A DNA stretch of 64,000 nt. Source: Archangium violaceum Cb vi76 (GTDB lineage Bacteria > Myxococcota > Myxococcia > Myxococcales > Myxococcaceae). Position 1 is the stretch's first letter. Each line of letters begins with the position of its first letter. Shown one piece after another: positions 1 through 8,328 of the stretch. The stretch lies in contig NZ_JPMI01000277.1 in assembly GCF_000733295.1 (NCBI RefSeq), positions 62,001 to 126,000 on the forward strand. The letters are read 5' to 3'. Below the pieces are notes generated by a model. The model saw only the letters and a list, made by a program, of their open reading frames with translations, did no database searches and was not told the DNA's origin. The position numbers and the translations under genes are program-made.

Positions 1-656
1 CCTGGGGCTACAAGGACGGCCACGCCCTGCCGCTCGAGCGCCTGCTGCAGACCGCCAGCGCCCTCACCCGCGCCATCGATGTGCCCCTGACCCTCGACAT
101 GGAGCGCGGCTTCGGCAACACGCCGGAGGAAGTGGCCTCCGCCGTGACCTCCGTCGCGCGTCTGGGCGTCGCGGGCCTCAACATCGAGGATGCCGACCTG
201 CCGCCCGAAAACCTCGTCGCCCGCATCAAGGCGATCCGCGCCGCCCTGAAGCGCGAAGGCCTCGACATCTTCATCAATGCCCGCACCGACGTCTATCTGC
301 GTGGGCTTGCTCCCGAGGGCCAGCGCGCCGCCGAATGCATCCGCCGCGCCGGCCTCTATGAGGAGGCGGGCGCCGACGGCATCTTTCCCGCGGGCATGAC
401 CGACATGGGGGATATCGCCGCCATGGTGAAGGGCACCCGCCTGCCGGTGAACATCATGGCCCGCCCCACCCTCGCCCCCGCCGCCGAGTTGGAGAAGCTG
501 GGAGTGCGGCGCATCACGGCGGGCAGCACGATCTCCGAGGCCATGTACGCCCATGCGGCGCGGCTCGCGGGCGGTTTCCTGAAGGATGGGCTGTCGGCCC
601 CGGTCACGGCCGAGTCGATGCCCTATCCGCAGGTGAACGGGCTGATGAAGGCCTGA
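1..656 (+). CDS. isocitrate lyase/PEP mutase family protein (5' partial)
   Basis: Only the C-terminal part is present; the frame is open from base 3 and the true start lies before the window. The fold is the PEP mutase/isocitrate lyase TIM barrel. Visible signatures are LTLDMERGFG (metal-binding Asp strand), VAGLNIEDAD and DIFINARTDVY, in the usual order and spacing. These enzymes make or break C-C or P-C bonds next to a carboxylate; in this small subfamily, often called oxaloacetate decarboxylase/PEP mutase-like, the substrate is usually unknown. The C-terminus (residues after RITAGSTIS) is intact and ends at TGA. A cytosolic enzyme is expected. No neighbour suggests a pathway. Family call is secure, substrate is not. 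Confidence 0.88.
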   Translation, partial: WGYKDGHALPLERLLQTASALTRAIDVPLTLDMERGFGNTPEEVASAVTSVARLGVAGLNIEDADLPPENLVARIKAIRAALKREGLDIFINARTDVYLRGLAPEGQRAAECIRRAGLYEEAGADGIFPAGMTDMGDIAAMVKGTRLPVNIMARPTLAPAAELEKLGVRRITAGSTISEAMYAHAARLAGGFLKDGLSAPVTAESMPYPQVNGLMKA

Positions 657-772
657 ACCCGCTCACTCATGTTCTTCCCGGTCGCCGGCGGGGTGGGGGC
701 CGCCGTCTGGGCGGACGCGGCAAGGCTGAGGAAGAGGGCGAGACTCGCGGCGGCGAGGTGGAGCGGTGTCAT
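623..772 (-). CDS. possible small exported peptide
   Basis: A 49-codon ORF converging on the PEP mutase-like gene and overlapping its last 34 bases. It has a GGGAG sequence a few bases before ATG 772 and a convincing signal-peptide shape (hydrophobic run ending ASAQTA), then a short tail ending FTCG. The same frame extends upstream to a TTG at 871 that would add another lipobox-like segment (LSLAGC). It may be a real small secreted peptide, the broken 5' end of a secreted-protein gene, or chance in GC-rich DNA. No family recognised. Confidence 0.3.
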   Translation of the reverse strand: MTPLHLAAASLALFLSLAASAQTAAPTPPATGKNMSERVQAFISPFTCG

Positions 773-810
773 CGGGTGATCTCCCAAGGGGCGGGGTCGC
801 GCGAGCGTAA

Positions 811-1182
811 CCGTTTCCCAATCACACCCCGCCAGGGAGAGCAGCGAGAACACCAGGAACTTCCGCGTCAACCCATTCGTGGAACGGCGAGTACCTGGAC
901 GACTACAAGCTGGCGCTCGCCCAGGGCACGGACACCACGTTGAGCACCGTCTGGGACAGCACCCAGCTGCCCGCGGGCGAGCACACCCTCACGGCGGTCA
1001 TCACCGATGGCTCGGGCAACACGGCGACCTCCGCGCCGGTGAGCGTCACCACCCAGGCCCAGGGTTGTGGGTGTGGGGCCACGTCCGGAAGTGACGCGGG
1101 ACTGCTGCTGGGCCTGCTCGTCCTGGCGCGCGCCGTGTCCGGACGCCGCCGGGGCGCGTGGACGGGCCGCGCAGCCCCTTGA
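811..1182 (+). pseudogene. orphan C-terminus of an Ig-like secreted protein with MYXO-CTERM-like tail
   Basis: The frame is open from a stop at 808-810 to TGA 1182 but has no start codon or ribosome site near its beginning. From about 868 it reads as a secreted beta-sandwich domain (HSWNGEYLDDYKLALAQ, then LPAGEHTLTAVITDGSGNTA, typical of Big/Ig-like or choice-of-anchor modules). It then runs into QGCGCGATSG, a hydrophobic stretch LLLGLLVLA and a basic end GRRRG. That Cys-hydrophobic-Arg layout is the MYXO-CTERM sorting tail of myxobacterial surface proteins. Everything upstream of the last domain is missing, so this is best read as a gene remnant left by a deletion or rearrangement. Confidence 0.6.
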
Positions 1183-1195
1183 GGTACACGCCTGC

Positions 1196-1218
1196 CCAGG
1201 CCGCACCACGCGGCCTGG
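1196..1218. terminator. hairpin after the MYXO-CTERM remnant
   Basis: An 8-bp GC stem (CCAGGCCG with CGGCCTGG) and 7-base loop lie 13 bases after the stop codon of the remnant. There is no real U-tract, so it may be a weak or factor-dependent terminator. Confidence 0.35.
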
Positions 1219-1290
1219 TCTGGTGCGAAGAGGTAGGCGGGCTGCCGACAGGTGCCTCAACCCTGGCACACCTCTCAGCAGCTCTCCCCT

Positions 1291-1434
1291 CCCTCTCTGA
1301 TCCAGCACTCGTCGGCGAAGACGACCAAGGACACGATCGGAACCGAAACGGTGGGCAAGCAGGACATCTGTGAGTTCAAGCTGGGCATGCACATGCGGAT
1401 CTCCACGAGCCAGTACCCGGCTATCTCCTGGTAG
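1291..1434 (+). pseudogene. possible C-terminal gene fragment
   Basis: A short reading frame ending at TAG 1434 has amino-acid composition closer to real protein than to GC-rich shadow sequence (SSAKTTKDTIGTETVGKQ, then CEFKLGMHMR, ending YPAISW). No start codon or ribosome site goes with it. It lies between two other damaged genes, so it may be another relic. Family not recognised. Apart from this and the neighbouring remnants, nothing else is seen between 657 and 1510. Confidence 0.25.
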
Positions 1435-1510
1435 GCGCGGCCGCATCTCCCGGGGAGGGCCCCGCTCAGTGGGTCATGGCAGGCTCTCGCCTACCAACGA
1501 GGAGGCGCGA

Positions 1511-2431
1511 TCATCCCCCTGAGGGCCCACTCAGGGGGAGCTCGACGATGAAGGTCGAGCCCAGACCCGGTTCGCTGTGAACGGCGATGGAGCCCCCCAG
1601 GTTGTCGACGATCTGCCGGCTGATCCAGAGCCCGAGGCCGAAGCCCCCGTAATGCTGGATCGACACCGCCCGCTCGAACCTCTGGAAGATGCGCTCCTGG
1701 TCCTGCGCCGAGATGCCGATGCCATGGTCCCGGACGACGAGACGCGCGCTTCTCCCCAACCGCTGCAGGTCCACCTCGACGGGCCTGCCCGGTCCGTACT
1801 TGATGGCATTGGAGAGCAGATTGCTGACGACCTGATCCACGCGGAGCCGGTCCCACCTGCCAATGACGCCCGTGTCCGTCCTCAGGTGCAGGGAGCATCC
1901 CGCCCGATCGAGCTCCTCCTTGAACTGTCCCAGCACGTCCTGGAGGACCTCTCCGAGGTCCACCTCCTCAAGATGGAAGTCGAGCCGGTTCGCCGTAATA
2001 CGGGACACATCCAGCAGGCTGTTCACGAGCTTCGCCAGCCGATCGATCTGCCCGTGGATCCGCACGAGCTTGCGGCTCCCCTCCCCCTCCGTCTTCACGG
2101 CAGCCACTTCCGTGCGGTGTTCCAGGGCGCGCAGGTTCAGCTTCACCGAGGTCAAGGGGGTCTTGAGCTCGTGAGAGGCAATGGACAGGAACTCGTCCCG
2201 GGCCGCGACGGCCTCCTTGAGCTCCAGCAGAAGCCGCTCCCGCTCCTCCTCCGCCCTCCGCTTGTCCGTCACGTCACGCGTCACCTTGGCGAAGCCGCGC
2301 AGCCTTCCGTCCGAGTCCCGCAGGGCCGTGGTGATGACATGCGCCCAGTAGCGGCTCCCATCCTTCCGGACGCGCTCGCACTCGGACTCGTGCCGGCCGT
2401 GGAGGCTCGCCGTCGAGAGCTCCGCGTCCAC
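1511..2431 (-). CDS. PAS-histidine kinase, N-terminally truncated
   Basis: Sensor kinase remnant or short kinase. Residues 1-56 are the second half of a PAS domain (ECERVRKDGSRYWAHV, then GFAKVTRDVT). A HisKA domain follows with H-box SHELKTPL (His about 87), and then an HATPase with N-box around 204-208, G1 DHGIGI near 235-240 and G2 GFGLGLWI near 263-270. The catalytic core is complete. Upstream the frame continues with more PAS-like sequence (AEILQVAQAEEARR) for 17 codons before a TGA at 2485-2483. The PAS domain therefore begins mid-domain, and GTG 2431 is only the first usable start, without a well-placed ribosome site. No response regulator is adjacent. Either a pseudogene or a kinase that lost its input domain; the core call is firm. 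Confidence 0.75.
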   Translation of the reverse strand: MDAELSTASLHGRHESECERVRKDGSRYWAHVITTALRDSDGRLRGFAKVTRDVTDKRRAEEERERLLLELKEAVAARDEFLSIASHELKTPLTSVKLNLRALEHRTEVAAVKTEGEGSRKLVRIHGQIDRLAKLVNSLLDVSRITANRLDFHLEEVDLGEVLQDVLGQFKEELDRAGCSLHLRTDTGVIGRWDRLRVDQVVSNLLSNAIKYGPGRPVEVDLQRLGRSARLVVRDHGIGISAQDQERIFQRFERAVSIQHYGGFGLGLWISRQIVDNLGGSIAVHSEPGLGSTFIVELPLSGPSGG

Positions 2432-2559
2432 GCTTCCCGCCCGCCGGGCCTCTTCCGCTTGAGCGACCTGGAGAATTTCAGCTCAAACGACCCCCATGGC
2501 GGACGGCCGTCCCCACCCGTTGGAATGCTGGTGCAGGGGGCAAGCGAGCCGCTGCTCCC

Positions 2560-3051
2560 TTAGCGCTTCGGCTTCGGGACGTGCTGATCGATCAGGATGG
2601 GGTTTCCATCGGGGTCGATGAGCATGAGGCTCGCGGGGCCCGTGGAGGACTCGTCGGCGGCGGAGACGAGGGAGATGCCGCGGGCCTGGAGGGTCCGCTG
2701 GAGCTCGCGGACGTCTTCGAATTCGGCGAGTGAATTGGCGTTGCGGTCCCAGCCGGGGTTGAAGGTCAGGATGTTCTTGTCGAACATGCCTTGGAAGAGG
2801 CCGATGGTGCTGGTCTCGTTCTGCATGATGAGCCAGTTCTGGGCCTGGTCACCGCCGATGGCACGAAAGCCGAGCTTCTCGTAGAACGCACGCGAGACGG
2901 CGATGTCCTTGACGGCGAGGCTGACGGAAAAGTTGCCGAGGTTCATGGGTGAGGATCCTGTGGGTGGAGCGATGGCGGATGGGCGAGAAGGCGCCGCCGC
3001 ACAGCCGCTCAGGGTGAGGACAACCAGTACGCTGCCGAGGATGCGAAGCAT
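2560..3051 (-). CDS. VOC/glyoxalase-fold lipoprotein
   Basis: A 163-residue protein. Residues 1-17 form a lipoprotein signal with lipobox LSGC (Cys17), followed by a Pro/Ser-rich linker and a single glyoxalase/VOC domain. The domain shows [20 protein letters not shown] near its start and [13 protein letters not shown] at the end, the usual first and last beta-alpha-beta elements. VOC proteins bind a metal or small ligand in the cleft, and many act in resistance or isomerisation; this substrate is unknown. ATG 3051 is chosen because GGAG lies six bases upstream; an in-frame TTG at 3063 lacks a site. Membrane attachment is unusual for this fold, which is normally cytosolic. The truncated kinase lies downstream on the same strand. 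Confidence 0.82.
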   Translation of the reverse strand: MLRILGSVLVVLTLSGCAAAPSRPSAIAPPTGSSPMNLGNFSVSLAVKDIAVSRAFYEKLGFRAIGGDQAQNWLIMQNETSTIGLFQGMFDKNILTFNPGWDRNANSLAEFEDVRELQRTLQARGISLVSAADESSTGPASLMLIDPDGNPILIDQHVPKPKR

Positions 3052-3114
3052 GGGGTGCTCCAAGGCGGCCGGGTGCGGCCGCCCCCGGCAAGGTATCTGA
3101 TCTCAGCGGGCCAG

Positions 3115-3149
3115 GCAGCGGGGCCTCGGTGTGGATGAGGCCCCGCTGC
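3115..3149. terminator. strong GC hairpin between two minus-strand genes
   Basis: A 13-bp perfect stem (GCAGCGGGGCCTC paired with GAGGCCCCGCTGC) and 9-base loop sit 11 bases beyond the stop of the M19-like gene. No T-tract follows on the minus strand, so it could be a factor-assisted terminator or mRNA 3' stabiliser. Confidence 0.5.
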
Positions 3150-3160
3150 ATTCCACCCGC

Positions 3161-5437
3161 TCAGGGCACGGTGGCTCCAATGGCCTCGGCGCGCTCCCAG
3201 ACCTGGAGGTAGCCCTCGGCCGAGTTCATCAGCGGATCCAGATCCTGGCTGCGCAGACCCTGGCGGCGGAGATCCGAGATGAAGTCCGGCATCATGCCCG
3301 CGTGGGCCACGCCATCCTCGTTGATGTCGAACACCTTGTTGCCCACCACGCTGCGCTCCAGCTTCGTGACGCTGTTCTCCACGGCGACACTCAGCGGGTA
3401 GCTCGTGCGGGCCACCTGCGGGGCGGTGCTGCCGCCGTGGCACGCCTCGGCGCCAAAGCGGGGGCTCGGCAGGCCCGCGAAGCCGTTGAAGTCCGAGCCG
3501 AAGCCCACCGGCATCCCGTTCAACTGCTTCGTCAGATAGAGGTACGCCTGGGCCCAGCTCTGCGAGGTGCTGCCGCACTGGTGATCCACCACCGGCTGAC
3601 CCGCACCACGCCAGGTGGGAATCTCTTCGCGATTGCCCTGGTCCAGGATGAGCGACACCATGCCGCCCACGTTGCGGATGCGCTGGAGCTGCTCCGCCTT
3701 GAGGCTGCCCTCGTGGCGCTTGTTGCCGCGGGCCGTATCGAACAGCGTGGTGTGGCCGCTCACCACCGGGTAGCCGTAGGGCTCCACCATCCCCATCGTG
3801 TCATCGAAGGCCAGCTTCGACATGTGATCGATGTCGATCAGCATCTTGCGGCGCATCATTCCGCGCACCAGCGTGCGGCCCAGCGTCGTGAGCCCCTGCG
3901 CGCCGCAGATGGGATCCCTGGCGACGTCCCGCTTGTAGACATAGCCCTCCGCCTTGCAGTCGCGAGAGTCTCCCTCGGTCGTGATGCTGGTGAGCGCCGA
4001 GCCCGCGAAGGCGTTCTGCTTGAAGTGGACGGGGAAGAGATGGCGCAGGCCCATGGCCTGGTAATGGTTCAGCCGCTCCTCCACATACGCGCTCGTGCAC
4101 GAGCTGTCGCGGCGGCAGTCGAAGAGGTAATCCACCTCGGCGCCCAGCACCACCGCCAGCTTGCCCTGGGCGATGACGGCACGGGCCTCCGCGGGAGTCT
4201 TCACGATGCGGAACCAGCCGCGCCCCGCGCCGCCCGCCTTGTTGTCGAGGTAGCTCTGCATGGCGTAGGCCTCGGCGATCTGGAGATCCACCGCCTCCAT
4301 GTCCTCTCCCGTGCGGCCCGGCGCCTTGGTGGCGTAGATGGGGAAGCCGAAGATGTCCTGGTTGTTGACGGCCAGCATCACGAGCAGCCGCAGGCCGCCC
4401 TGCACGGAGCGGTAGAGCCAATCCTCATACATGGACTGGTGCGTGTAGCTGTTCCAGCGGGGCCAGCCGTCAAACTGCGGATAGCCGCCCACCTTATGGC
4501 CCGCACCGCCCGTGCCGTAACCGAGCATCGCCATGATGCTGCCGAAGGAGTCCCGAGTGCCTCCCGGCCCATGGACGGTGTCACACCACGGCAGGGTGGA
4601 GCTGAGGGGACCGTAGGCCTTGCCATAGAAGGCCAGGCCGCCGAACCCGAGATTGGCGAACGGGTGCGCATGGAGATCCGCGTAGCCCTTCGCGGGCGCC
4701 TTGCAGGTGCAGGTGACGCCGGTGTCGCCTTGATCGGCGGCGACGTCGGTGCAGGCCAGGCAGCTGCCCGCATGAGGGCCGCTGGTGACGAGCCCCCTCA
4801 CACACGCACCGCGCTGGCCCCAGTTGGCGTCACGGTTGGCGCAGAAGGCCTCACAGCTCACCGAGCCGTTGTTCCCGGGCTTGGTGAAGGTGCCCGCCGG
4901 GAGGGCGGAGTTGCACTCCGTCACCGGGTTGCAGGTGGTGTCATTCACCTCGAACTCGCCCCACATGCCGGAGGTGCCCTTGTTCACGCAGCGGGTCGGG
5001 CGCAGGAAGGTGTAGCCAGCCACGGTGGCGCCGGTGGCCTGGCACGCGCTCTCCCAGGAGGTATTGGGCGGGATGTTCAGCAACTGCGCCGAGTGCTGGC
5101 GCCGGCCCGAGTCCGTGCACCGATCCTGCTTGAAGGTGCTCCAGGTGGGATTGCACGAGGTGTCGGGCACGTCGAACTGGCCCCACATGTTGGTGCTGGT
5201 CCGCACGCAGCGATTCGGCCGTGCGTACCAGCGCCCATCAATGGTGGCGCCCGTATTCGCGCAGGCGGTCTCCCACGAGGTTCCCGAGGGGATGCCCCAG
5301 AGGACAGAGGACTTCTGACGCTGGCCGAGGCCCGTGCAGGCGTCCGACTGGAAGGTGCCCCAATAAGGAGCGGCGAGCGCGGGTGCGGCGAAACACAGCA
5401 CCCACCCCATCGAGGCAAAGCGAAGCATTTTCATCAT
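3161..5437 (-). CDS. secreted peptidase M19 (renal dipeptidase-like) with Cys repeats
   Basis: A 758-residue exported protein. A signal peptide covers residues 1-22 (AAPALA cleavage region). Two tandem copies of a roughly 70-residue Cys-containing module follow, each starting with W-T-F and containing TSWE-ACxxTGAT, x-RPxRCV and MWG-F (about 25-95 and 96-170). A further Cys-rich linker comes next, then the metallohydrolase domain. The M19 metal ligands are visible: HxH in DLHAHPF (about 256-258), MLIDIDHMS, VVSGHT and GFGSDFNG (about 645). Family members hydrolyse dipeptides or related amides with a binuclear zinc site. The tandem modules probably bind substrate or wall material (inference). 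GGAG lies about ten bases before ATG 5437. Whole gene intact. Confidence 0.85.
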   Translation of the reverse strand: MMKMLRFASMGWVLCFAAPALAAPYWGTFQSDACTGLGQRQKSSVLWGIPSGTSWETACANTGATIDGRWYARPNRCVRTSTNMWGQFDVPDTSCNPTWSTFKQDRCTDSGRRQHSAQLLNIPPNTSWESACQATGATVAGYTFLRPTRCVNKGTSGMWGEFEVNDTTCNPVTECNSALPAGTFTKPGNNGSVSCEAFCANRDANWGQRGACVRGLVTSGPHAGSCLACTDVAADQGDTGVTCTCKAPAKGYADLHAHPFANLGFGGLAFYGKAYGPLSSTLPWCDTVHGPGGTRDSFGSIMAMLGYGTGGAGHKVGGYPQFDGWPRWNSYTHQSMYEDWLYRSVQGGLRLLVMLAVNNQDIFGFPIYATKAPGRTGEDMEAVDLQIAEAYAMQSYLDNKAGGAGRGWFRIVKTPAEARAVIAQGKLAVVLGAEVDYLFDCRRDSSCTSAYVEERLNHYQAMGLRHLFPVHFKQNAFAGSALTSITTEGDSRDCKAEGYVYKRDVARDPICGAQGLTTLGRTLVRGMMRRKMLIDIDHMSKLAFDDTMGMVEPYGYPVVSGHTTLFDTARGNKRHEGSLKAEQLQRIRNVGGMVSLILDQGNREEIPTWRGAGQPVVDHQCGSTSQSWAQAYLYLTKQLNGMPVGFGSDFNGFAGLPSPRFGAEACHGGSTAPQVARTSYPLSVAVENSVTKLERSVVGNKVFDINEDGVAHAGMMPDFISDLRRQGLRSQDLDPLMNSAEGYLQVWERAEAIGATVP

Positions 5438-5573
5438 GGCGTGGTGACTCCAGCGGTGTCTGGGTCTGGGAGACCGTCCACTCTCCCATGCCATTGCTCC
5501 GCATATCCAGAGGCAACACACCTTTCCCGCCCAAACCAAAGCGACGCTCACCCAGCCTCTCGTGGCCGGTGCG

Positions 5574-6815
5574 TCAGTCTGACAGCACCGAAGGCGGGGC
5601 CGAATCCGGGCCAGTGCCGGCCTCGCCGGCGCCCCGCGGGACGAAGAGCACCGCCACGAAGGCCAGCGCCGTGTATCCCGTCATCATCCAGAAGAGCGGA
5701 CGATATCCCCCGAAGAGGTCGAAGAGGCCGCCATTGAGCGGATCGCCCATGGCCCCACTGAGCGCCATGCACAGCAGGAACAGCGCGGCGAGGACGCCCC
5801 GGCGCTGACGCGGAATCGGCTCGACGAACAGCGGATACGCATTCACGGTCGGGAGCGTCCAGCAGGCCGACGCGAGCGCGAGCAGCGGCACGGCCTGTGA
5901 GGCCTGGGTGACGCGGTCGAGCGCGAGCAGGCAGACAGCCATCAGCCCAAATCCAACCAACATCGCATTGCGCCGGCCAATGCGCACACCGATGACGCCA
6001 GCGGGCAAGGCGCCAATCACCCCGCCCACCGCCCAGGCGATGAAGCCGAGGGACACGTCTTCTGGCCGGACACCAAAACGCTCGGTGCCGTGAAGCGCAT
6101 ACCAGGTGGTGAATGTCTGGAAGGTCAGTTGGAGCAGGAGCGACGCGACGAAGATGGCTCGCATGCCCGGCACCACCCCCCGCGCGGCGGACATCGCGGC
6201 CTCGAGGAGCGAGCGGAACGTGGCCTCGGCAGCGGAGGACTCCGACACCGCCGGCTCGCGCAGCCCGAGGGCGAAGGCCCCGGCGATGGCCAGCACGGCG
6301 CCCGCCGCGATCAGGAAGGCGAGCCGCATCCCGAGCATCCGGCCGAGCATCAGGAAGACAATGGCTCCCACGCACATCTGGAACGTGACGGAGCCGTTCG
6401 CGAGCGAGCGGAAGCGCGACGGCACGAGATCGACCATGAGCGCCTGAAAGGGCGAGCGCTGGAGGTTGATGCCGGAGTACAGCACGACGATCGCGCCCAC
6501 CAGGCCGACGAGGCCGAACCTCGCCGAGAAAGGGAACAGCGCCATGCCCACCGAAGCCAGCACGAGCCCGGAGAGCACGAGGGGCAGACGGCCCCGACCG
6601 CGGGCGCTGGCACGGTCCGAGGCCGCACCGGCCCACGGCACCAGCAGGAGCAGCAGCACGTTGTCGATGGCCATGACGGCCCCGATGGCGGTGCGCTGCT
6701 CGCCGAGCGCGTCTCGCACCAGGAGCGGGACGAACGCACTGAGGAGCGGACCGGTGACGCCCGCGAAGAGCCCGCCCAGGCCCACGAGCAACAACGAGGT
6801 ATAGGGCGTGCGCAT
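5574..6815 (-). CDS. MFS transporter
   Basis: A 413-residue integral membrane protein with about 12 hydrophobic segments, the usual size and topology of a major facilitator. The loop after helix 2 carries SDRASARGRGRLPL, a variant of the MFS loop motif D-R-x-G-R-R-x; SRFRSLANGS and GVRIGRRNAM are equivalent cytoplasmic elements of the two halves. The sequence most resembles the SLC45/sucrose-transporter-like branch, but substrate cannot be told. Its ATG at 6815 shares one base with the TGA of the upstream P450 (TGATG), so the two are translationally coupled and probably act on the same compound: the P450 modifies it, this protein moves it. Confidence 0.86.
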   Translation of the reverse strand: MRTPYTSLLLVGLGGLFAGVTGPLLSAFVPLLVRDALGEQRTAIGAVMAIDNVLLLLLVPWAGAASDRASARGRGRLPLVLSGLVLASVGMALFPFSARFGLVGLVGAIVVLYSGINLQRSPFQALMVDLVPSRFRSLANGSVTFQMCVGAIVFLMLGRMLGMRLAFLIAAGAVLAIAGAFALGLREPAVSESSAAEATFRSLLEAAMSAARGVVPGMRAIFVASLLLQLTFQTFTTWYALHGTERFGVRPEDVSLGFIAWAVGGVIGALPAGVIGVRIGRRNAMLVGFGLMAVCLLALDRVTQASQAVPLLALASACWTLPTVNAYPLFVEPIPRQRRGVLAALFLLCMALSGAMGDPLNGGLFDLFGGYRPLFWMMTGYTALAFVAVLFVPRGAGEAGTGPDSAPPSVLSD

Positions 6816-8029
6816 CACGCCGGGATGAATCGGAGCGGTAGTGCGTGCGGCCCCCGCACCGTGATGGCCTGGCTCCAGGTCAGACTCGCGGAGGTCCGCT
6901 CGAAGCCGCTGAAGCGCGAGAGCAGTGCTTCCAGGCCGCAGCGGGCCTCCATCCTGGCCAGCTGCGCGCCGATGCAGAAGTGGGCGCCATACCCGAAGGA
7001 CAGACCGGGCTGCCCGCGGTGGAGGTCGAAGCGATCGGGCTCGGTGAAATGGCGCTCGTCCCGGTTGGCCGAGGCGATGATGGCGAGCACCACATCCCCC
7101 TTGGGAATCTTCACTCCGGAAATCGTCACGTCGGACATGGCGATGCGCGGCACGGATTGGACGGGAGAGTCGTAGCGCAGCATCTCCTCGATGAACCTGG
7201 GCACCAACGTGGGCTCCGCGCGCAGCCGTGCCAACTCGTCAGGGCGCTCGGCCAGGAAGAGCAGCGAGTTGGCCAGCAGGTGCACCGTCGTCTCCAGGCC
7301 CGCGACGAGCAGCAGCACCAGGAAGTCGACGATCTCCCGGTCCGTCAGGTGCTGTCCCTCCACCTCCGCGCGCATCAGGTCGCTGACCAGATCATCCGAG
7401 GGCGAGCGGCGGCGTGCCTCGATGACCTCGGTGGTGTAGCGCGTGAGGTCCGCGATCGAGGCGAGCGTGCGCTGGGCGTGCTCGGGGCCCTGGGGCTCGG
7501 GGGTGACGCCAACGAAGTCGTCCGACCACGCCTTGAACCGATGGTGGAGCGAGGCGTCCAGCCCGAGCAGTTCGCCGATGACGAACGCCGGCAGCGGCAT
7601 GGCGAACATGGAGACGAAGTCCGCCTCGCCCTTCTGGGCCAGCTCGTCCACGAGCCGGTGGGCGACCTTCCGGATGGGCGCCTCCAGCCGGGTCGTGGCG
7701 CTGGCGTTGAAGGCCCGGCTCACCAGCGTCCGCAGCCGGGAGTGATTCGTCCCGTCCAGGGCGAGCATCGAGTTGGCGAGAGGGTTGTATCCCACCCACG
7801 CGGGCTGCCACGCCGCCTTGAACCCCTCGGAGGAGAAGAGCTGGGGATTCTTGATGACAAAGGCCACGTCGTCATACCGGGAGATGGCCCAGAACCCAGC
7901 GGGATCCACCTGGACGACAGGGGTATTGCGGCGCAGCGCCGCGTAGTGGGGATGGGGATTGGCCTGGATTTCTGGCGCCAGGATGTTCACGCGTTGAGTG
8001 GTCACGAGGGTCTCCAGACAGCACTCCAT
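6815..8029 (-). CDS. cytochrome P450
   Basis: Soluble bacterial class I-type P450 of 404 residues. Landmarks are the I-helix oxygen-binding AGLETT, the K-helix ExxR in EEMLR, and the heme loop FGYGAHFCIG with Cys about 352. Family members hydroxylate or epoxidise hydrophobic substrates using ferredoxin-supplied electrons; no redox partner gene is nearby, so electrons must come from elsewhere. ATG 8029 is preferred because GGGAG is eight bases upstream; ATG 8035 is only two bases from it. It is coupled by overlapping stop/start to the MFS transporter, suggesting a two-gene unit for modification and transport of a small molecule. Substrate unknown. Confidence 0.92.
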   Translation of the reverse strand: MECCLETLVTTQRVNILAPEIQANPHPHYAALRRNTPVVQVDPAGFWAISRYDDVAFVIKNPQLFSSEGFKAAWQPAWVGYNPLANSMLALDGTNHSRLRTLVSRAFNASATTRLEAPIRKVAHRLVDELAQKGEADFVSMFAMPLPAFVIGELLGLDASLHHRFKAWSDDFVGVTPEPQGPEHAQRTLASIADLTRYTTEVIEARRRSPSDDLVSDLMRAEVEGQHLTDREIVDFLVLLLVAGLETTVHLLANSLLFLAERPDELARLRAEPTLVPRFIEEMLRYDSPVQSVPRIAMSDVTISGVKIPKGDVVLAIIASANRDERHFTEPDRFDLHRGQPGLSFGYGAHFCIGAQLARMEARCGLEALLSRFSGFERTSASLTWSQAITVRGPHALPLRFIPA

Positions 8030-8328
8030 AGTCATTGCTCCCAGGAGCAAAGGGAGTCACCGGAGGGTATCGCCAACGACTGGAGATTGCCTCTGGAGAC
8101 GGCCACTCCCCCTCCCTACACGGGCCCCTCCGCTCCAGCCTCGGTTTCAGAAAAAGAAAGAAAATGGATGTGACCACGCACCTCGTGGGCAAGCTGTCCG
8201 GGCAGGCAGACTTCATGAATGGTGAACCCTGAACCCTCCGCACCGACAAGCCCTACCTTCACAGGGATTCGGATGTGAAGACCCAAGGCTCGCATCGTTT
8301 TGACCCTCAACGACACTCAGGAGAAGTC

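Noticed and set aside
3131-5737. An 868-codon open frame on the plus strand over the M19 gene
   Set aside because: Antisense shadow of a GC-rich gene: it is His/Ala/Arg/Gly-rich, without domains, while the minus strand shows clear M19 motifs.
8164-8232. 22-codon ORF after AAAGAAA upstream of the secreted-protein gene
   Set aside because: Weak ribosome site, no signal or leader motif, no support beyond being open.
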